Positions 1 to 9,536 of a stretch of 64,000 bases of DNA are shown in pieces (within the stretch, counting starts at the first letter, position 1; the number at the start of each line of letters is the position of its first letter). The notes under the pieces are model-generated. The model was given only the letters and a program-made list of their open reading frames with translations, ran no database searches and was not told where the DNA came from. Where the stretch lies: NCBI GenBank assembly GCA_903905065.1, contig CAIVEW010000089.1, positions 62,001 to 126,000 on the forward strand, read 5' to 3'. Position numbers and translations under genes: made by a program. This DNA is from an uncultured Bacteroidota bacterium (GTDB lineage: Bacteria > Bacteroidota > Bacteroidia > Chitinophagales > Chitinophagaceae).

Positions 1-1
1 G

Positions 2-769
2 TTCAACGCAGGGCGGGGCTCTGTATTTACCAAGAAAGGGCTGAACGAAATGGATGCTGCACTTATGGACGGCAGCAACCTTGCTGCCGGTGCTGTGGCA
101 GGTGTGCGCAACATAAAGAATCCTATAGTGCTTGCAAAAGAAGTGATGCTGCACTCTGGGCATGTGTTTCTCAGTGGCAGCGGGGCCGGCGAATTTGCAC
201 TCAGCCAGGGAATAGAAATGGCGCCGGATGAATATTTCTTCAACGAATCCCGCTACGATCAGTGGCTGGAGATACGCCATACCAACTACACGCAACTGGA
301 TCATAAAGCCGACAATCTGAAAGGGCATAGCATACCAAATGCCGGTGAGAAATTCGGCACAGTGGGTGCGGTAGCCTGCGATCAACATGGCAATATAGCA
401 GCGGGCACATCTACCGGGGGGATGACCAACAAACGATTTGGCCGCATAGGTGATAGCCCGGTGATAGGCGCCGGCACTTATGCCAACAACGCGACCTGCG
501 CTATCTCCTGCACAGGACATGGAGAGCCGTTTCTACGGGCTGTAGTCGCACATGATATTTCGTGCCTTATGGAATACAAAGGGCTCTCCTTACAAGATGC
601 CTGCAACACGGTGATAAAAGACAAGCTCGTGAAGATAGGCGGCGAGGGCGGCCTGATTGCCGTAGACGCAAAGGGGAATTATACTTTCTGTATTAACTCT
701 GCGGGGATGTACAGGGGAATGAGGAATAGTGAGGGTAAGGAGTTGGTGGCGTTTTATGGTCATTACTAA
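2..769 (+). CDS. isoaspartyl peptidase / type 2 L-asparaginase (5' partial)
   Basis: Ntn-hydrolase of the plant-type asparaginase/isoaspartyl peptidase family, which removes isoaspartyl residues from damaged peptides and hydrolyses asparagine after self-cleavage into two subunits. The catalytic threonine sits in KFGTVGAVACD, about residue 104 of the ORF-track protein. The family block GTSTGGMTNKRFGRIGDSPV follows, as does the GAGTYANN segment that lines the active site. The frame is open leftwards to the window edge and encodes NAGRGSVFT, a conserved stretch upstream of the first ATG. The gene therefore starts before the window and the ATG at 50 is internal. Function is secure; the N-terminus, including any signal peptide, is not visible. 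Confidence 0.93.
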   Translation, partial: FNAGRGSVFTKKGLNEMDAALMDGSNLAAGAVAGVRNIKNPIVLAKEVMLHSGHVFLSGSGAGEFALSQGIEMAPDEYFFNESRYDQWLEIRHTNYTQLDHKADNLKGHSIPNAGEKFGTVGAVACDQHGNIAAGTSTGGMTNKRFGRIGDSPVIGAGTYANNATCAISCTGHGEPFLRAVVAHDISCLMEYKGLSLQDACNTVIKDKLVKIGGEGGLIAVDAKGNYTFCINSAGMYRGMRNSEGKELVAFYGHY

Positions 770-803
770 GATTTTTAGGATGGGAAGATTTTAGGTTGCA
801 TGA

Positions 804-1046
804 GTATGTGTTAATAAACATCTGCTAATAAGAAAAAATAATTTTAAGCGCCCTACCAATAATACCAAGAGAAAATTTCTTGCGCTTAAACTTGCAGCAG
901 AGTCAAAATTGGTAACGAAGGAATCAATGAAAGTATTGAAGGAATTTGAGGATATTGATCTTGATGAAAAGAAGGTGTCTTTTTCTGCGCTTTCTATTGA
1001 TACCAAACGGTTTAAATTTAACCGGGATGAAGCAAATGAAAGGTAA
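804..1046 (+). other. small unassigned reading frame, possible gene remnant
   Basis: An open frame of about 80 codons with a coding-like, lysine-rich composition (KRKFLALKLAAESKLVTKES) and a clean stop. Its first ATG is at base 927 and would give only 39 residues, so either a non-ATG start is used or this is the tail of a decayed gene. It covers most of the gap between the asparaginase gene and the next minus-strand gene. I do not recognise a family. The minus-strand ORF over the same bases looks like a shadow. Confidence 0.22.
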
Positions 1047-1060
1047 GTTTTTACCCGAAA

Positions 1061-1567
1061 TTATTTCAATACAAGATAAAGAAAATAGGACAACGAATAC
1101 GCAACGAAATTTGCGGTGATACTGTATTTTAACGCGAGTTTATAGTTTCTTTCTCCCTTAGTCATCAACAAATAGAATAACGGAAATTCAATTACCAATG
1201 AAGTTATGAAAATAACTGAGAAATAGGCTAACAGGTAAAGGTTGAAGTCATCTGCAAAGAAAAGACGCTCACCGTACATATTGATATCCAATTTTAAAGC
1301 AATAAAAGTAGCTACGATGTACGAAACGGTAAAAGACAGATAATTGCAAGGAATAACAGCGACAAGGCTTAACGGTTTTTTGAATAATTTTTTGATCGTT
1401 AACCATTTTACCAAACCGAAAATTAGGCTTCCAATTGTCAAGTGCACATATAAAAAAACAGGCAAACCAGACATGTAGTGACCTTCAAAATAACCTTTCA
1501 TGTATGGGGCTGCATCAACTGAATAACAGCACAACACCGAAGCCATTGCAAGAAATACTTTTCTCAT
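1061..1567 (-). CDS. hypothetical multi-pass membrane protein with signal peptide
   Basis: A 168-residue protein. It begins with a signal-like segment (MRKVFLAMASVLCCYSVDA) followed by about four hydrophobic helices: a Gly/Leu segment near residue 45, then SLVAVIPCNYLSFTVSYIVA, LYLLAYFSVIFITSLVIEF and a C-terminal ANFVAYSLSYFLYLVLK. Charged loops lie between the helices, so an inner-membrane location is likely. No catalytic motif is visible and I cannot name a family. It lies downstream of the TonB receptor/DUF4249 pair on the same strand, about 30 bases from it, so it could be the last gene of that transcript. Confidence 0.6.
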   Translation of the reverse strand: MRKVFLAMASVLCCYSVDAAPYMKGYFEGHYMSGLPVFLYVHLTIGSLIFGLVKWLTIKKLFKKPLSLVAVIPCNYLSFTVSYIVATFIALKLDINMYGERLFFADDFNLYLLAYFSVIFITSLVIEFPLFYLLMTKGERNYKLALKYSITANFVAYSLSYFLYLVLK

Positions 1568-1594
1568 TAAACGTTGTTCAAATTTTCTAAAACA

Positions 1595-2392
1595 CTATGG
1601 CCGCACAATCAAACTCTTTACACTCGAAGTATGTGCACTAAAATAGCCTAGCGCACCGCCGGTGAGATTGGTGAGGGGGTTTGCTGGTGTGGCCGAGTTT
1701 TGGTTATTGGTTTGCTGCAGTGTTGAGTAATATTGATATACGCTGGAGTCGATACATTCCAGATATACGGCTACGCTGTCCCCAGGACTTAACTGGTCGC
1801 CACCAATTGGCTGATTTACAACCCGTCCGTTAATAAGTGCATCATTGCGCACAATCACATTGTCCGATGCCGTATCGTTCTTATACTCCATGAAATGATA
1901 ATAGTGGTAGTGAACTCCTACCAGCGCCGGATCTGTATACACCGGCACCAGTTGTGGATGCGAGCCGCCAAACGGAGATGGTTTTGTATACAGACTATCC
2001 AATGTCACCAACGGAGGCATGGTTGAGGTTGCAGTGAATACATTATTAGCTGCGTTCACATAGAGCTTGTAGGTATGGCCGGGTGTACCCACAAGTACAT
2101 GAGTAGTATAGTTACCGGGCAACGTCTCTGCAAGCGTATCTGTAACGCCAGCCGTTGCGTCTGTGATCACCACCATAGCTCCACTAACGGCTGGGAATAT
2201 GTTATCCTGGTCGAAGTTGATGGTTTTGGTAATAGTAACGGTATATGTGCCCGCAACATCGGTAACATTTCCTTGCACCACATAGCGCGCTAATGATGAA
2301 TTGAGGTCTACTTTGATCACCTTTTTGCAGGCACTAAACGCGGCAAGCAGCACTATCAGCAAGAAGAAATTTGTTGTTTTATGTAAACTCAT
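1595..2392 (-). CDS. DUF4249 family outer-membrane lipoprotein
   Basis: A 265-residue lipoprotein of the DUF4249 family, usually encoded next to a TonB-dependent receptor and thought to sit on the outer membrane as its accessory. The ATG encoding MSLHKTTNFF is preferred to the longer track ORF because it gives a clean lipoprotein signal with lipobox FSACKK (Cys22) and starts 4 bases after the receptor stop. The extra 43 residues of the track ORF are the receptor tail in another frame. The family-typical N-terminal pattern YVVQGNVTD...TYTVTITKT followed by an Ig-like segment is present. Substrate is unknown. It is almost certainly translated from the same mRNA as the receptor. Confidence 0.85.
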   Translation of the reverse strand: MSLHKTTNFFLLIVLLAAFSACKKVIKVDLNSSLARYVVQGNVTDVAGTYTVTITKTINFDQDNIFPAVSGAMVVITDATAGVTDTLAETLPGNYTTHVLVGTPGHTYKLYVNAANNVFTATSTMPPLVTLDSLYTKPSPFGGSHPQLVPVYTDPALVGVHYHYYHFMEYKNDTASDNVIVRNDALINGRVVNQPIGGDQLSPGDSVAVYLECIDSSVYQYYSTLQQTNNQNSATPANPLTNLTGGALGYFSAHTSSVKSLIVRP

Positions 2393-2396
2393 TTTC

Positions 2397-4712
2397 TTAG
2401 AATTTAAAGTTGTAGGATATAGATGGAACCCAGCGAAACAGAGAATATTGCACGGCCTGCGTTTTGCTGGCATCATTGGGGTCCTGTCGAAAATTAATGA
2501 TGTAAGGATTTTCCCTGCCATATGCGTTGTACAGGCTATACACCAGTTCTGATGTATATTTTTTGTGCGGCTTCAGCTGCTTCGTGAAGCTCAGGTCAAG
2601 ACGGTTGTAGTTGGGCATGCGGTAGCCATCGCGGCTTGTATAATAAAATACGGTCTGGCCGTTGACTTCATACTTTCCACTTGGGAACGTGGCCGCACCG
2701 CCCGTATAAAAAACAAAGTCGGATGAGACAGTCCATTTTTTGTTCAGTTTATAAATACCAACCACGGAGAAATCATGCGTATGGTCCTGCCGGGACGCGT
2801 ACCAATTGTTGTTGTTCACACCGAGCATCTGTATTTCAGAACGCGACAATGTATAAGAAATCCAGCCGGTAAATTTTCCTACCTTCTTCTTAAAATAAAG
2901 CTCCAGTCCGTATGACCTGCCATCTCCATACAGCAGCTTGGAGTCAAGCGGAGTATTATCAAATACATTTGCGCCATCGCGGTAGTCGATCTGGTGCTGC
3001 ATATACTTGAAGTAAGTTTCTGCGCTCAGTTCGTAATCGTCATTTTTAAAGCTGTGGAAATAGCCCAATGTTCCCTGGTCAGCTATTTCCGGTTTTATGT
3101 TGTTATCGCTGCCTACCCATTTGTCGGTAGGATTGGTAGTAGTGGAGTTGGATATCAGGTGCATATACTGCGCGTTACGCGCATAGCCTAATTTCAGCGA
3201 CGATACATCATTTAAAGTATAGCTGGCAGAAACACGCGGCTCGGGTACAACATAGGTTTGCTCTATCTGGCCATTGCCGGCGTGTATCGTATCCCTGACT
3301 GTGCCATCCGGGTTTAGGTCATACAGGTTGGCACCCCCCATTACGGAAAATGCACTTACCCTGATTCCGTAATCAACGTTCAGCCGCGAGCTTGCTTTCC
3401 AGCTATCGGTAATATAGACAGCATTTTCAAGACTGTGGTTGTCGGGCTGGGTGGAATTGGTTATGCCGGTGCCCGTGATGTTGCCCGGCTCGATAGTATG
3501 ATAAACACTACTGAAACCGAAGCGGATAGAATTGCTGGGGTTCGCAAAATACTCCAACTCTTCTTTGAGGTTCCAGTCGCGGATTATCGACTGTATGTTT
3601 GCCGAGATACCGCCCGTGTTGATACCGATGTTATAATCATAGTCGCTATAGATCAGCGAAGTGTTGGAAAAAAGTTTGTCATTGAAGATGTGGTTCCAAC
3701 GCAGCGTACCTGTGGCGTTTCCGTAATTGAGCCCGAAGAGGCCACCAAGACCCAGATCATCCTGGCCGAAATAACCGGAGAGATATATCCTGTCTTTCTT
3801 TCCTAATTTATAATTCAGCTTGGCGTTGAGATCATAGAAATAGAGGGAGCTTTTCTTAAGAGTAGTATCGTGCGAAAGTTTCAGAAAAACGTCGGCATAA
3901 GTGCGCCGTGCGGTAACAAGGAAAGATCCCTCGTCCTTTTGTATTGGGCCTTCCACTTCCAGCTTAGAAGCGATGAGGCCTATGCCCCCGCTAACGTGGT
4001 AACTCTGATCGTTGCCATCATTCATTTTTACATCTAGTACCGACGAAAGGCGGCCACCAAACTGCGCCGGTGCCGTGCCTTTATACAACGTTACATCCTT
4101 TATAGCGTCCGAATTGAATGTAGAGAAGAAACCCAGCAGATGCGAAGGATTATACACAACAGCATCATCAAGCAATATCAGGTTTTGGTCGGCAGCGCCA
4201 CCACGCACATAAAATCCACTGTTGCCGTCGCTCACAGATTGCACGCCGGGGAGCAATTGTATCGTTTTTAGTACATCACGCTCTCCGAATATTACAGGAA
4301 CCGCATTGATCTCTTTAATATCCAGCTTCTCCATACCCATTTGTGCGGAGGTTACCATGTTCACCTTGCTGCTGATGGTCACCGCATTCAGTTGTGTTTC
4401 CTCGGGGACAAGAGCCACATCGAAACCTGATTTTTTGTCAGGAGAAACCTGCAGCTCCTGTTGTTTGTAACCAACGTACTCCACCAGCAATTTGTATGTG
4501 CCTGCCGGGAGGGTAAGTGAATAAAATCCGTATTCATTTGTAGCCGTTCCAATTGCGGGTTTATCTGCAACTTTTACGGTAGCGCCAATGAGTGCCTCAC
4601 CTGTTTTTTTGTCTTTTATGGTACCGCTGATGCTGAATTTAGTTTGTGCTTTAAGTGCACCTGGCAGCAGCAGCACCATAAGGGCAATTACGATCTTGAT
4701 CGGATTATTCAT
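2397..4712 (-). CDS. TonB-dependent receptor with carboxypeptidase-regulatory-like domain
   Basis: A 771-residue outer-membrane receptor that would import a ligand using energy passed on by TonB. In order: a signal peptide (residues 1 to about 22, ending ALKAQ), a carboxypeptidase-regulatory-like Ig domain (SISGTIKDKKTGEALIGATV, about 25-110), a plug domain with VRGGAADQNLILLDDAVVYN (about 130-230), then a beta-barrel ending in an aromatic residue (SYNFKF). The length fits the mid-sized Bacteroidota receptor class rather than the SusC class of about 1000 residues. The DUF4249 lipoprotein gene follows 4 bases downstream. A separate anti-sigma/ECF regulator is not present nearby. The ligand cannot be predicted. 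Confidence 0.93.
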   Translation of the reverse strand: MNNPIKIVIALMVLLLPGALKAQTKFSISGTIKDKKTGEALIGATVKVADKPAIGTATNEYGFYSLTLPAGTYKLLVEYVGYKQQELQVSPDKKSGFDVALVPEETQLNAVTISSKVNMVTSAQMGMEKLDIKEINAVPVIFGERDVLKTIQLLPGVQSVSDGNSGFYVRGGAADQNLILLDDAVVYNPSHLLGFFSTFNSDAIKDVTLYKGTAPAQFGGRLSSVLDVKMNDGNDQSYHVSGGIGLIASKLEVEGPIQKDEGSFLVTARRTYADVFLKLSHDTTLKKSSLYFYDLNAKLNYKLGKKDRIYLSGYFGQDDLGLGGLFGLNYGNATGTLRWNHIFNDKLFSNTSLIYSDYDYNIGINTGGISANIQSIIRDWNLKEELEYFANPSNSIRFGFSSVYHTIEPGNITGTGITNSTQPDNHSLENAVYITDSWKASSRLNVDYGIRVSAFSVMGGANLYDLNPDGTVRDTIHAGNGQIEQTYVVPEPRVSASYTLNDVSSLKLGYARNAQYMHLISNSTTTNPTDKWVGSDNNIKPEIADQGTLGYFHSFKNDDYELSAETYFKYMQHQIDYRDGANVFDNTPLDSKLLYGDGRSYGLELYFKKKVGKFTGWISYTLSRSEIQMLGVNNNNWYASRQDHTHDFSVVGIYKLNKKWTVSSDFVFYTGGAATFPSGKYEVNGQTVFYYTSRDGYRMPNYNRLDLSFTKQLKPHKKYTSELVYSLYNAYGRENPYIINFRQDPNDASKTQAVQYSLFRWVPSISYNFKF

Positions 4713-4952
4713 GCTGAATATCTCTTTATCTCTTTAAAATGATTGTAATGAGTGCGTTAAAACTGTTTTTTATCTAACTATCTAAGTGGAAAGAGCCGCA
4801 AATCTATCGCAGATGTGTTAGAATAAACTGAAATCCGTAGTGCTGGCTAAAAGTTTGAGACGGAATTAACAAATAGTATTAAGATTCTCACCATAACCCT
4901 GATTATTAGAGCTACCTTACACGATTATCTTTTTCATCGAAAAAATAACATC

Positions 4953-5384
4953 ATGCTGCACTTTGTAGAAAACGTAGACCAGATCATTGAGAACATCAGG
5001 ACCATGGAACAATACCTGAACTCAGATAATAAAGCTGAAAAGGAGTTCGCTCGGGACCTGGTAAAAAAAGGACGGTCTATGCTCGTATATAAAGTAAACG
5101 GCGAGAATCACTTTGCACCGGGTCGTTTTCTGGGTTTCAAAAAGAACTCAATGGCAGCCTATCAGGAAGATGAAAAAAGGGAAAGCCGCGATACCAGCCC
5201 CACCATGCAATCTTTAATGGGCAAACCATTTTCTCATGCCGTTATAGAAAAAGAATTTGCCGAATATGCCAATAGCTTCAGGGGAAACACCTTGAAAAGC
5301 AAACGCAAATACTGGCGCGTGAGGAATGATGAGAATAAGTATTTTGAGCTGAACAGTCCAGCTTTGGTTGCCGCTACCGAATAG
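4953..5384 (+). CDS. hypothetical protein, 143 aa
   Basis: A soluble, charged protein with no signal peptide or membrane segment. The N-terminal third is probably helical (VDQIIENIRTMEQYLNSDNKAEKEFARDLVKKG). The C-terminal half contains conserved-looking aromatic and basic residues (KSKRKYWRVRNDENKYFEL). I do not recognise the family. The gene stands alone between the divergent receptor operon and uvrA. An AT-rich leader with TATCTTTTT upstream of the ATG may contain the promoter. The coding-like composition and lack of competing frames support it as a real gene. Confidence 0.6.
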   Translation: MLHFVENVDQIIENIRTMEQYLNSDNKAEKEFARDLVKKGRSMLVYKVNGENHFAPGRFLGFKKNSMAAYQEDEKRESRDTSPTMQSLMGKPFSHAVIEKEFAEYANSFRGNTLKSKRKYWRVRNDENKYFELNSPALVAATE

Positions 5385-5501
5385 TTAATGTTTTGAGCGA
5401 CTACGTTTTAAGCAAACAATCTTCCTTTTCTTCTGGCTTAATCATCCTAAATTTGCTGAGACCATCCATTGTTGAAGCAATGGTGGTTGGGAGAGCAATT
5501 T

Positions 5502-8405
5502 ATGGCAGAGAAGAAAGCAGCAGTTGTAAAAGACGCTAAGAAAAAAGAACCGGTTGTAAAAATCAAGGCAGCCAAGCACATAGAAGGAATATCCGCACCA
5601 GAAGTAGAACATCACACCAATGGCGATAGTCGCCTGGCGCACAGAAGTGATGTGATCTTCATTAAGGGTGCGCGCATGCACAATCTTAAGAATGTAGATG
5701 TAGCCATTCCAAGAAATAAATTTGTAGTAGTTACGGGCGTGAGCGGCAGTGGCAAATCGTCGCTGACTATGGATACGCTTTTTGCCGAAGGCCAGCGGCG
5801 CTATGCAGAGAGCCTCAGCGCATATGCCCGCCAGTTCCTGATGCGGATGGACAAGCCTGATGTGGACTATATTCATGGCATATGCCCCGCAATAGCCATA
5901 GAACAAAAGGTAACTACCCGCACCCCGCGAAGCACTGTAGGCAGTATGACGGAGATCTACGATTATCTGCGGCTGCTGTTTGCACGAATCGGCAAAACGT
6001 ACTCACCAGTTAGCGGAAGGGAAGTGAAGAAGGATACGGTGACAGATGTGGTGGAATTCGTAAAAACGTTACCGGTAGGAGCAAAGGTACAGTTCATAGT
6101 GCCGCTGGTGATGCGCTACAAACGCAGCCTGGAGGAAGAACTGAACATCCTGATGCAAAAAGGTTTCAGCCGTATCTACGTACCCAAAGTAGATGAAAAG
6201 CCAATACGTATAGAAGATGTGCTGAGTGGTGATGTGAAGCTGGGGAAAGTAAAAGCCAACCTGCTCATAGACCGCATTGTTGTTAAGGAACAATTTGACG
6301 AGGATGACCTGCACCGGCTTGCGGATAGCATACAGACGGCCTTTTACGAGAGCGAAGGTGAGTGCCTGGTAGAAGTGGACGGAAAGAAAATACACACATT
6401 CAATAACCGGTTTGAAGCAGACGGGATCCTGTTTGATGAGCCTACGCCTAACCTGTTTTCATTCAACAATCCTTTTGGCGCATGTCCTACCTGCGAGGGT
6501 TTCGGGCAGGTACTGGGAATAGATGAAGGACTGGTGATACCCGATGGCCGGCTGAGTGTGTATGAAGGCGCGGTGGTGTGCTGGAGGGGAGAAAAAATGA
6601 GCGAATGGCAGAAGGAATTTATTAAGGCGTCTGCGAAATACGATTTCCCGATACACAAAGCTGTGGCCGACCTTTCAGACGCGGAACATAAACTCCTTTG
6701 GGAAGGCAATGATAAAGTAAGCGGCATCCGGGATTTCTTTACCATGGTAGAGCAAAACCTCTACAAGGTGCAATACCGTGTGATGCAAGCGCGTTACCGG
6801 GGCCGCACCACTTGTCCCACCTGCAATGGAACGCGATTAAGGAAAGAGGCGATTTACGTGAAAGTCAATGGCGCGACGATCGCAGACCTCATGTTCCGAC
6901 CAGCAGATGAGCTATATGAATGGCTGCAGCAAATAAAACTAAATGAGAACGACACGGCCATCGCAAAACGTATAATGACCGAGGTGAACCAGCGCATGAA
7001 AACATTGCTGGATGTGGGCCTTGGGTATCTTTCATTGAGCCGGCTTGCAAATACACTTTCGGGTGGAGAGAGCCAGCGTATACAGCTTACTAAATTTCTG
7101 GGCAGCAACCTTACCGACTCACTCTATATACTAGACGAGCCGAGCATAGGTCTGCACAGCCGGGACACGGAGCGGCTGATAGGCGTACTGAAAACTTTGC
7201 GCGACCTGGGTAATACCGTAGTAGTTGTAGAGCATGATGAAATGATGATGCGCCATGCCGACTATATTATCGATATGGGGCCGCTGGCCAGCCACCTCGG
7301 TGGCGAAGTTGTGGCAACAGGAACATACAAAGAACTGATAGCCGACAAAAAAAGCCTTACCGGCAAATACCTGAGCGGCGAACTGAAGATAGAACCGCAT
7401 GCGGTAAGCCGAAAGCCCCGCGGACATATTAGAATTGAAGGCTGTAAGCAAAATAACTTAAAGAATATTGACGTTGATTTCCCGCTGAACGTGCTGTGCG
7501 TGGTAACTGGAGTAAGTGGGAGCGGCAAGACCACGTTGGTTAAACAAACGCTATACCCTGCCCTACTGAAGCATTACGGAGAAGGGGCAGACCGGCCCGG
7601 CATATTCAGGAACCTGACCGGCGACCTTAAAAGCATCACGCACATCGAGCATGTGGATCAAAACCCTATAGGTAAGTCATCGCGCAGTAACCCGGTTACC
7701 TACATAAAGGCGTATGACGAGATCAGGAAGCTATATGCGAAACAACCGATAGCGAAAGTGCGCGGCTTTGTGGAAAAGCATTTTTCGTTCAACACGGACG
7801 GTGGCCGCTGCGATACCTGCAAAGGCGAGGGAGAGGTAATCGTGGAGATGCAGTTCCTGGCAGATGTGCACTTACTATGTGAGGTGTGTAAAGGGAAACG
7901 TTTTAAAGAAGAAGTGCTGGAAGTGACTTATCGCGGCAAGAGCATTTATGATGTACTGGAGTTGAGTGTGGACGAAGCCATTGAGTTCTTTGCCGATGAA
8001 AAGAAATTGGCAGGGGCGTTGCAACCGCTCAGCGATGTGGGCCTCGGCTATATAAAACTTGGCCAGAGCAGCGATACCCTCAGCGGCGGCGAGGCGCAGC
8101 GTGTAAAGTTGGCATCCTTCCTGGGCAAGGGCAACCAGAAGGAAAAGGTACTGTTCATTTTTGATGAACCTACTACCGGGCTCCACATGCATGACATCAA
8201 GAAGCTACTGGGCTCTTTTGATGCACTGATAGAGCAAGGCCATTCCATTATAGTAATAGAGCATAATACAGACGTTATCAAATGTGCAGATTGGGTGATA
8301 GACCTGGGCTCGGAAGGCGGTGCAGGAGGGGGGCACCTGCTCTATGAAGGCGCACCAGAGGGACTAAAGAAAGTGAAGGAGAGCTATACGGGCAAGTACA
8401 TGTAA
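5502..8405 (+). CDS. uvrA: excinuclease ABC subunit A (UvrA)
   Basis: DNA-damage recognition ATPase of nucleotide excision repair, which loads UvrB at lesions. About 967 residues from the ATG encoding MAEKKAAVV; the track's TTG start 11 codons upstream is less likely. Two ABC modules are visible: Walker A GVSGSGKSS near residue 80 and GVSGSGKTT near 669, with signature LSGGES near 519 and LSGGEA near 859. Zinc-binding cysteines occur as CPTCEGFG, CPTCNGTRL and the CDTCKGEGE...CEVCKGKRF pair. The region after RRYAESLSAYARQF that carries the UvrB-binding domain is present, so this is a full-length UvrA. A lysine-rich N-terminal extension of about 50 residues precedes the first ABC domain. No uvrB is in the window. 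Confidence 0.95.
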   Translation: MAEKKAAVVKDAKKKEPVVKIKAAKHIEGISAPEVEHHTNGDSRLAHRSDVIFIKGARMHNLKNVDVAIPRNKFVVVTGVSGSGKSSLTMDTLFAEGQRRYAESLSAYARQFLMRMDKPDVDYIHGICPAIAIEQKVTTRTPRSTVGSMTEIYDYLRLLFARIGKTYSPVSGREVKKDTVTDVVEFVKTLPVGAKVQFIVPLVMRYKRSLEEELNILMQKGFSRIYVPKVDEKPIRIEDVLSGDVKLGKVKANLLIDRIVVKEQFDEDDLHRLADSIQTAFYESEGECLVEVDGKKIHTFNNRFEADGILFDEPTPNLFSFNNPFGACPTCEGFGQVLGIDEGLVIPDGRLSVYEGAVVCWRGEKMSEWQKEFIKASAKYDFPIHKAVADLSDAEHKLLWEGNDKVSGIRDFFTMVEQNLYKVQYRVMQARYRGRTTCPTCNGTRLRKEAIYVKVNGATIADLMFRPADELYEWLQQIKLNENDTAIAKRIMTEVNQRMKTLLDVGLGYLSLSRLANTLSGGESQRIQLTKFLGSNLTDSLYILDEPSIGLHSRDTERLIGVLKTLRDLGNTVVVVEHDEMMMRHADYIIDMGPLASHLGGEVVATGTYKELIADKKSLTGKYLSGELKIEPHAVSRKPRGHIRIEGCKQNNLKNIDVDFPLNVLCVVTGVSGSGKTTLVKQTLYPALLKHYGEGADRPGIFRNLTGDLKSITHIEHVDQNPIGKSSRSNPVTYIKAYDEIRKLYAKQPIAKVRGFVEKHFSFNTDGGRCDTCKGEGEVIVEMQFLADVHLLCEVCKGKRFKEEVLEVTYRGKSIYDVLELSVDEAIEFFADEKKLAGALQPLSDVGLGYIKLGQSSDTLSGGEAQRVKLASFLGKGNQKEKVLFIFDEPTTGLHMHDIKKLLGSFDALIEQGHSIIVIEHNTDVIKCADWVIDLGSEGGAGGGHLLYEGAPEGLKKVKESYTGKYM

Positions 8406-8492
8406 TTCAAATTCAAAAGTTAAATGTCTGAATTCAAAACACCGTTGGCAACTTCAAAATCGGGAAAGTATGTATCTTTCTAAAAAAGGATC

Positions 8493-8894
8493 ATGAAAAA
8501 AATACCGCTGTTGCTCGCATTTTTGTTTTCATTTGCTTTCGCGAATTCCTTTGGGCAGGTACCTACCGTTACGCTAGGTAATATTCCCGCAAATGCAAAA
8601 AAGGATGGAAAAATGGTGCCCGTTTACACAACAAGTGACCGGATAATACAGGCTGGTAAATTAAAACCCGGCAATCCCTCAGATAAAATAGAAAGCTATC
8701 TCTTTTCGGTAGCAACCGGCTCTGAGATGTGGGGGCCATTTGAAGGGAAAGGCGCTCAACTATCCGACAAAATGATTAGTCGCTTAAAGGAAACAAAAGG
8801 CCCTGGCGTATTGGTATTTTTTGATGACATAAAAGTGAAACAAGGAGGCGTGGTGAAGATGGCGCGTCCTTTGTCTTTTAAATACGACCAATAA
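8493..8894 (+). CDS. small secreted protein with GldM-C-terminal-like fold
   Basis: A 133-residue protein with a signal peptide (MKKIPLLLAFLFSFAFANSFG). The mature part ends in a pattern like the last domain of GldM, the T9SS/gliding periplasmic ring protein: KETKGPGVLVFFDDIKVK followed by a PLSFKYD strand. It lacks the long GldM helical stalk and any TM helix, so it is a stand-alone domain and not GldM. The adjacent gene is of the same length and plan, suggesting tandem duplication and divergence. The domain assignment is by eye and moderately sure. A periplasmic role is inferred; the partner is unknown. Confidence 0.6.
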   Translation: MKKIPLLLAFLFSFAFANSFGQVPTVTLGNIPANAKKDGKMVPVYTTSDRIIQAGKLKPGNPSDKIESYLFSVATGSEMWGPFEGKGAQLSDKMISRLKETKGPGVLVFFDDIKVKQGGVVKMARPLSFKYDQ

Positions 8895-8913
8895 ATACCA
8901 AGCCGAAACTTTA

Positions 8914-8921
8914 TACTTTTG
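8914..8921 (+). promoter_or_regulatory. possible Bacteroidota -7 promoter box
   Basis: TACTTTTG matches TAnnTTTG, the -7 element recognised by the Bacteroidota primary sigma factor, at a suitable distance from the ATG of the second small secreted protein. No clear -33 TTTG is seen, so this is tentative. Confidence 0.35.
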
Positions 8922-8938
8922 TACTAAACAGATAATTC

Positions 8939-9340
8939 ATGAAAAAGAGCCTGTTACTCGCTTTACTTTTATTGCCTGCGGTGATATCCTTCGGACAGCA
9001 TAAGAAAAACAGCGAAACCGTGGAGGGCAAGTACCCGGTGGTATGGATGGGAAACGTAAGGACGTACTACACCTGCCGGGATTCTATATTAGTAAACCCA
9101 ATGCTGGTAACAGATTCAGTAGGTTGCAAGGTTTCCGGTTTCACCATATCATTGATGGCGCCGGGCCATGATTTTTACGGGCCTATACATGCCAATGGCA
9201 ATGAATTCACGCAGCAGCAGAAAGACCTTGTTAAAGCATGGGATTATAAAGATGTAACACTGTATCTCCAGGACATACACCTCAACTGCCACGAGACCGA
9301 TGCGGTAGCGCATCCTTTCCAGGTGAAATTTGATCATTGA
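8939..9340 (+). CDS. small secreted protein, paralogue of the preceding gene
   Basis: A 133-residue protein with a signal peptide (MKKSLLLALLLLPAVISFG), the same length as its upstream neighbour and the same C-terminal plan: a short helix (TQQQKDLVKAWDYKD), then VTLYLQDIHLNC and a terminal PFQVKFDH strand. This resembles the end of GldM_C domains. Three cysteines in the mature part (TCRD, GCKV, NCHE) could form a disulfide, which the neighbour lacks. A TACTTTTG element matching the Bacteroidota -7 consensus lies 18 bases before the ATG, so it may have its own promoter. Function unknown. Confidence 0.6.
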   Translation: MKKSLLLALLLLPAVISFGQHKKNSETVEGKYPVVWMGNVRTYYTCRDSILVNPMLVTDSVGCKVSGFTISLMAPGHDFYGPIHANGNEFTQQQKDLVKAWDYKDVTLYLQDIHLNCHETDAVAHPFQVKFDH

Positions 9341-9480
9341 TCGTGGTGAAAAAGGTCCCTCGCAAAGGCGCTATGGAGCAATTCCCATATATTGTTTTTA
9401 AGATCGCCAGGCGCAAGTAAAGTGTTTTTTGCAAAGACCAGCGGTACTTTTCGAAACTACTGTAACGGCATATAATACGT

Positions 9481-9505
9481 AGAGACGTTGCACGGCAACG
9501 TCTCT
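9481..9505. repeat. perfect REP-like hairpin
   Basis: An 11-bp perfect stem (AGAGACGTTGC) around a 3-base loop, in the gap between two convergent genes. Such short palindromes often recur in intergenic DNA and can act as bidirectional terminators. There is no long T-tract, so it may be a repetitive element rather than a strong terminator. Confidence 0.6.
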
Positions 9506-9536
9506 GTATCATCAAGCGAAAATATTTTCTAGCAAA

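Noticed and set aside
5442-5906. 154-codon minus-strand ORF at the uvrA start
   Set aside because: Overlaps the uvrA N-terminus in reverse and has no recognisable domain.
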